Shown in pieces: positions 31,476-34,594 of a stretch of DNA of 34,594 nt. The notes beneath the pieces were generated by a model. The model ran no database searches. It saw only the letters and a list, made by a program, of their open reading frames with translations, and was not told where the DNA came from. Each line of letters begins with the position of its first letter. The stretch's first letter is position 1. Position numbers and translations under genes: made by a program. The DNA lies in contig JAXMJH010000007.1 of NCBI GenBank assembly GCA_034376725.1, positions 1-34,594 on the forward strand. Direction: 5' to 3'. Source of the stretch: UBA11164 sp034376725. GTDB lineage: Bacteria > Pseudomonadota > Gammaproteobacteria > Xanthomonadales > Xanthomonadaceae.

Positions 31476-31934
31476 TCAACGCAGACCGGTGTGCCCGAAC
31501 CCGCCCGCGCCACGCTGGCTGTCCGCGAACGCCTCGACACAGGCGAACGCGACCCGTACCACCGGCATGAACACCAGCTGTGCGATACGGTCCCCAGGCT
31601 CGATGGTAAGCGGCTCGCTGGCGCGGTTCCAACAGCTGATCATCAGCGGCCCCTGGTAGTCGGAATCGATCAGCCCGACCAGATTACCGAGCACCAGGCC
31701 TTTCTTGTGGCCCAGGCCCGAGCGGGGCAGGATCACCGCGCACAGCGCAGGATCTTCGATGTGCATGGCCAGACCGCTGGCAATCAGGGCCGTCGCGCCC
31801 GGTGCCAGCACCATCGGCACCTCGATCATCGCCCGCAGATCCAGCCCCGCCGAGCCGGCGGTGGCGTAGTCGGGCAGCGGAAATTCCCTGCCGAGCCGCG
31901 AATCGAGTATCTTCAGCGCGATCGGCTGGCTCAA
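31476..31934 (-). CDS. dut: Deoxyuridine triphosphatase
   Basis: A 152-residue trimeric dUTPase that hydrolyses dUTP to dUMP. The five motifs are present: AGSAGLDLRA, PRSGLGHKKG, the uracil-pocket GNLVGLIDSDYQGPL, PGDRIAQLVF and the C-terminal RGAGGFGHTG lid. The start is TTG at 31934, overlapping the coaBC stop (TTGA); alignment with E. coli Dut supports it and no ATG fits. The mutase gene starts nine bases after its stop. Confidence 0.96.
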   Translation of the reverse strand: MSQPIALKILDSRLGREFPLPDYATAGSAGLDLRAMIEVPMVLAPGATALIASGLAMHIEDPALCAVILPRSGLGHKKGLVLGNLVGLIDSDYQGPLMISCWNRASEPLTIEPGDRIAQLVFMPVVRVAFACVEAFADSQRGAGGFGHTGLR

Positions 31935-33148
31935 CGCGTCTGCTCCCGGCGCTGGACGATCAGCGTCAACAGCTCACGGGCGATATCGCACTTGCTGGCG
32001 GCAGGCAGCTCGGCCTTGCCGCCACACCAGAACACGGTGAGCGCATTGGATTCGGCATCGAAACCCTGGCCCGGCACGCCGACCCGGTTGGCGGCGATCA
32101 TGTCGAGTTTCTTGCGCTCCAGCTTGTCGCAGGCATAGTGTTCGATCTCGCGAGTTTCGGCGGCGAAACCGACCACGAACGGGCGATCCTCGCGGGCGGC
32201 CACCTCGGCAAGGATATCGACCGTGCGCGACAGCACGAGGGTGAGCGTCTCGCCGTCGGTCTTTTTGATCTTGTCGGTGCTCACGCAGGCCGGCGTGTAG
32301 TCGGCCACCGCAGCGGCGGCGATGAAAATGTCCTGGTTTGCCGCTTCGCGCATCACCGCCTCGCGCATCTGCGCGGCGCTGCGCACGTCGATCCGCTGCA
32401 CGCCCGGGGGCGTGGCAAGCGCGACCGGACCGGCCACCAGGGTGACCTTGGCACCGGCGCGAGCGGCCTGCTCGGCCAGCGCGAAGCCCATTTTCCCGGA
32501 GCTGCGATTGCCCAGAAACCGCACCGGGTCGAGGTCTTCGAAGGTCGGGCCGGCGTTGATCAACAGCCGCAAGCCGGCAAGGCCGGGTACCAAAGGCGCT
32601 GGCGCGGACCCGCCGGCCAGTGCCGCGATGATTTCGGCGGGCTCCAGCATCCGGCCGGGGCCGACTTCTCCGCAAGCCTGATCGCCCTCGGCCGGGCCAT
32701 GAATCGACGCGCCTCGCTGCCGCAGCGTGGCGACATTGGCTGCGGTCGCCGGATTGGCCCACATCAGCCGGTTCATTGCCGGCGCGACATGCACAGGCGC
32801 AGCGGTCGCCAGGCACAGCGTGGTCAGCAGATCATTGGCCATGCCGCCGGCCAGGCGGGCGATGACATCGGCGCTGGCCGGGGCAATCAGCACCCGCGTG
32901 GCCCAGCGCGCCAGCTCGATGTGACCCATGGCGGCCTCGGCGGCCTCGTCCCACAGCGAGCTGCGTACCGGATGCCCGGACAGCGCCTGGAACGTCAGCG
33001 GGGTGACGAACCGTTCGGCGCCCGCGGTCATCACCACCCGCACCTCGGCGCCGGCCTCGGTCAGACGGCGGACCAGTTCGGCAGCCTTGTAGGCGGCGAT
33101 GCCGCCGCTCACCCCCAGCAATATCCGCTCACCCGAAAACGCTGGCAC
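31931..33148 (-). CDS. coaBC: Bifunctional phosphopantothenoylcysteine decarboxylase/phosphopantothenate-cysteine ligase
   Basis: A 405-residue enzyme of coenzyme A synthesis. The CoaC half has the flavin GVSGGIAAYKA start, the catalytic His in GHIELARWA, PAMNRLMW and Cys in GDQACGEVGPGRM. The CoaB half has LLINAGPTFEDLDPVRFLGNRSSGKMG, where the usual GPTxE loop keeps Thr and Glu, and the Lys loop KIKK. The start is GTG at 33148. It heads the operon with dut and the mutase, and diverges from radC as in many gammaproteobacteria. Confidence 0.95.
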   Translation of the reverse strand: MPAFSGERILLGVSGGIAAYKAAELVRRLTEAGAEVRVVMTAGAERFVTPLTFQALSGHPVRSSLWDEAAEAAMGHIELARWATRVLIAPASADVIARLAGGMANDLLTTLCLATAAPVHVAPAMNRLMWANPATAANVATLRQRGASIHGPAEGDQACGEVGPGRMLEPAEIIAALAGGSAPAPLVPGLAGLRLLINAGPTFEDLDPVRFLGNRSSGKMGFALAEQAARAGAKVTLVAGPVALATPPGVQRIDVRSAAQMREAVMREAANQDIFIAAAAVADYTPACVSTDKIKKTDGETLTLVLSRTVDILAEVAAREDRPFVVGFAAETREIEHYACDKLERKKLDMIAANRVGVPGQGFDAESNALTVFWCGGKAELPAASKCDIARELLTLIVQRREQTR

Positions 33149-33243
33149 GTCGGAAAAATCCTACCTGACTATGAGCCGCTAGCTTACCCGATCGCGACCG
33201 GGGAAATGACGCCAGGACAGTCGCCGGGAGCGAGCATGGCGTC

Positions 33244-33918
33244 ATGCACATCAAACAGTGGCCCAGCGATGAACGCCCCCGCGAGCGCCTGCTCAAGCAT
33301 GGCGCCGGCAGCCTTTCCGATGCCGAACTGCTGGCGATCTTTCTTGGCTCGGGCAGCCGCGGCATGGACGCGGTCAGCTTCGGGCGGCAGTTGATCGGCC
33401 GGCATGGCTCACTGCGCGCCCTGCTGGAACGCAGTCCGGTCGAACTGAGCGACGAGCCCGGGCTGGGCCCGGCCAGCGCCTGCCGACTGAAGGCCGCACT
33501 CGAGCTGGCGACCCGGCATCTGGCGCAATCGCTGGAGCGCGGCGAGCCGCTCACCGACGCCAGCCGCGCCGGCGAGTACTTCAAGCACCGCCTGCGCGGC
33601 CTGACCTACGAGGTGTTCGCCTGCCTGTTCCTGGACACCCGGCACCGGCCGATCGCCTTCGAGGAGCTGTTTCGCGGCACCCTCGATGGCGCCGAGGTCC
33701 ATCCGCGCGAGGTGGTCAAGCGTTGCCTGAGCCTGAACGCGGCGGCGGTGATCTTCGGGCACAACCATCCCAGCGGCGTGGCCGAGCCGAGCAGTGCCGA
33801 TCGCGCCGTCACCGAGCGCCTTCGCCAGGCGCTGGGACTGGTCGGCGTGCGCATGCTCGATCATTTCATCGTCGGCGACGGCCCGGCCTGCTCGATGGCC
33901 GAGCGCGGCTGGGTGTAG
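33244..33918 (+). CDS. radC: RadC family JAB1/MPN protein
   Basis: A 224-residue protein with an N-terminal helix-hairpin-helix part (SLSDAELLAIFLGSGSRG, EPGLGPASACRLKAA) and a C-terminal JAMM metallo-domain with HNHPSG and the downstream Ser and Asp (SSADRAV). The name comes from E. coli radC, but a repair role is unproven; the fold suggests a metal-dependent peptidase or nuclease. The length is standard. The ATG at 33244 has only a distant GGGAG; a second ATG eight bases upstream is out of frame. Confidence 0.95.
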   Translation: MHIKQWPSDERPRERLLKHGAGSLSDAELLAIFLGSGSRGMDAVSFGRQLIGRHGSLRALLERSPVELSDEPGLGPASACRLKAALELATRHLAQSLERGEPLTDASRAGEYFKHRLRGLTYEVFACLFLDTRHRPIAFEELFRGTLDGAEVHPREVVKRCLSLNAAAVIFGHNHPSGVAEPSSADRAVTERLRQALGLVGVRMLDHFIVGDGPACSMAERGWV

Positions 33919-34234
33919 CGCTCCGTCAGTGCGCCGGTCTCGGTCGAACGCGCCCGGCTGCCTGATTCGCCCTGAATTCCACGGGGATATTCCCTGACGA
34001 CCCGAATACGCTGGACTTCGAGCGCCCTGAAAACTGTGCGCAAGCCCGAGAAAAATGATTGCAGCCGTGCGCCAGATCTACTTGAGTGACAAACATCCTG
34101 TTAGCGGTCGATGTCCACGATCAGATTTGCCGGGCCGACAGTCAGAAGGTTTGTCGGAATGGAACTCGCCCGGCTTTGTCTTCGTTCCAGCCGGAGCGGG
34201 ACTCGTAACACCACTTCACCTCGGAGAACGTCTA
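33919..34234 (+). other. Untranslated region between radC and the S8 protease
   Basis: It is 316 bases with lower gene density and higher AT than the surroundings. It holds the two-stem structure at 34129-34174 and GGAG eight bases before the protease ATG at 34235. I checked for a cyclic-di-GMP (GEMM) riboswitch core and did not find one. No gene is supported here. Confidence 0.5.
34129..34174 (+). ncRNA. Two-stem RNA structure in the protease leader
   Basis: GCCGGG (34129-34134) pairs with CCCGGC (34169-34174), and directly inside it CCGACA (34135-34140) pairs with TGTCGG (34152-34157). The apical loop has 11 bases and the 3' side carries an 11-base bulge, AATGGAACTCG. The structure sits 60 bases before the start codon and is followed by TTTGTCTTC. 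It could be a leader regulator, a small RNA or a weak terminator. Confidence 0.35.
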
Positions 34235-34594
34235 ATGGACAAGCGTATTCTGGTGTTTGCGATTGCGGCCGGTCTGGCCGCACAGGTCGATGCTGCGGAA
34301 CTGCGTCGGGTCGAGAACCCGATCCAGGGTCAGTACATCGTGGTCTTCAGGGACGGCGCAGAGGCGTCGGCGGACGGTCAGCGGCGCAGCCCGCCGGCTT
34401 CGGTTGCCGACCGGGTCACCGAGATCGCCAGCCGCAACGGGCTGCCGGTCGACATGGTCTACGAACACGCGCTGCAAGGCTTTGTCACCCGCGCCAGCGA
34501 GGCCCGGATCCGTCAATTGTTGAACGATGACCGGATTGCCTTCATCGAAGAGGACGGCATGTCCTATCCGAGCATCACCCAGTTCAACGCCACC
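34235..34594 (+). CDS. Secreted subtilisin-type (S8) protease, propeptide only, cut by window
   Basis: The first 120 codons of a protein that leaves the right edge. They show a signal peptide (MDKRILVFAIAAGLAAQVDA), then a peptidase-inhibitor I9 propeptide: QGQYIVVFRDGA at about 32-43, the helix ADRVTEIASRNGLPV, YEHALQGFVTRASEARIRQLLNDDRIAFIEEDG. The last residues ITQFNAT match the point at which S8 proteases of this group continue into the catalytic domain. Type II secretion would fit export, but the catalytic domain is not in the window, so the class is inferred from the propeptide. Confidence 0.8.
   Translation, partial: MDKRILVFAIAAGLAAQVDAAELRRVENPIQGQYIVVFRDGAEASADGQRRSPPASVADRVTEIASRNGLPVDMVYEHALQGFVTRASEARIRQLLNDDRIAFIEEDGMSYPSITQFNAT

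Noticed and set aside
33919..34234. Cyclic-di-GMP riboswitch or tRNA before the protease
   Set aside because: The GEMM core bases are absent and the two-stem element does not fold into a cloverleaf.

Overview
The window is GC-rich chromosomal DNA that is almost fully coded. It looks like a gammaproteobacterium of the Xanthomonadales (Lysobacterales) or a close relative such as Wenzhouxiangellaceae. This placement is inferred from gene content and repeats: an Ax21-family outer-membrane protein, a head-to-tail olefin (ole) gene set, a phosphomannomutase with a membrane-anchored sensor extension, a GTAG-headed REP element and GGGAATG/GGGAATC heptad repeats. No rRNA, tRNA, CRISPR array, prophage or insertion sequence was seen.

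Layout. (1) 1-4707, minus strand: oleA, a Fic AMP-transferase gene, a STAS-like gene, oleB and the 5' part of oleC, which runs off the left edge. OleA condenses acyl chains, OleC closes a beta-lactone and OleB decarboxylates it to an olefin. oleD is not in the window. The fic-STAS pair is inserted between oleA and oleB and overlaps oleB by 4 bases. (2) 4953-8175, minus: a small DUF4156 lipoprotein and a two-domain M16 zinc protease, separated by a hairpin with a T-tract. (3) 8276-11373, plus: a short-chain dehydrogenase, an unknown exported protein, an 81-residue orphan behind a good sigma-54 promoter, trmL (probably leaderless) and an Ax21-like barrel protein, ending at a 13-bp hairpin shared with the convergent gpsA. 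(4) 11422-14532, minus: thioesterase and lipoprotein, then rhodanese(yibN)-secB-gpsA without the grxC found there in enterobacteria. (5) 14568-17725, plus: hemD-hemX-hemY. (6) 17761-23701, minus: a FadI-type thiolase and the type II secretion genes gspC-gspD-gspE, cut off from the rest of that pathway; GspE has lost the zinc-binding cysteines. (7) 23888-28857: a PfkB-family kinase (plus), an orphan ribbon-helix-helix-like protein, ampG and xth (minus), then pyrE and a DUF4124 protein (plus). xth and pyrE diverge, and each start codon is immediately preceded by a copy of the same pyrimidine-rich heptad element. (8) 29157-33148, minus: coaBC-dut-phosphomannomutase, tightly packed. (9) 33244 to the end, plus: radC, then a structured untranslated region and the propeptide of a secreted subtilisin-type protease cut by the right edge.

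Most of the window is housekeeping. The parts most worth following are the Fic/STAS-like cassette wired into the hydrocarbon operon with three CTTTGAAA-type repeats at its promoter, the duplicated leader of xth and pyrE, the sigma-54 promoter on an orphan small gene, and the hairpin abutting the DUF4156 ribosome binding site.
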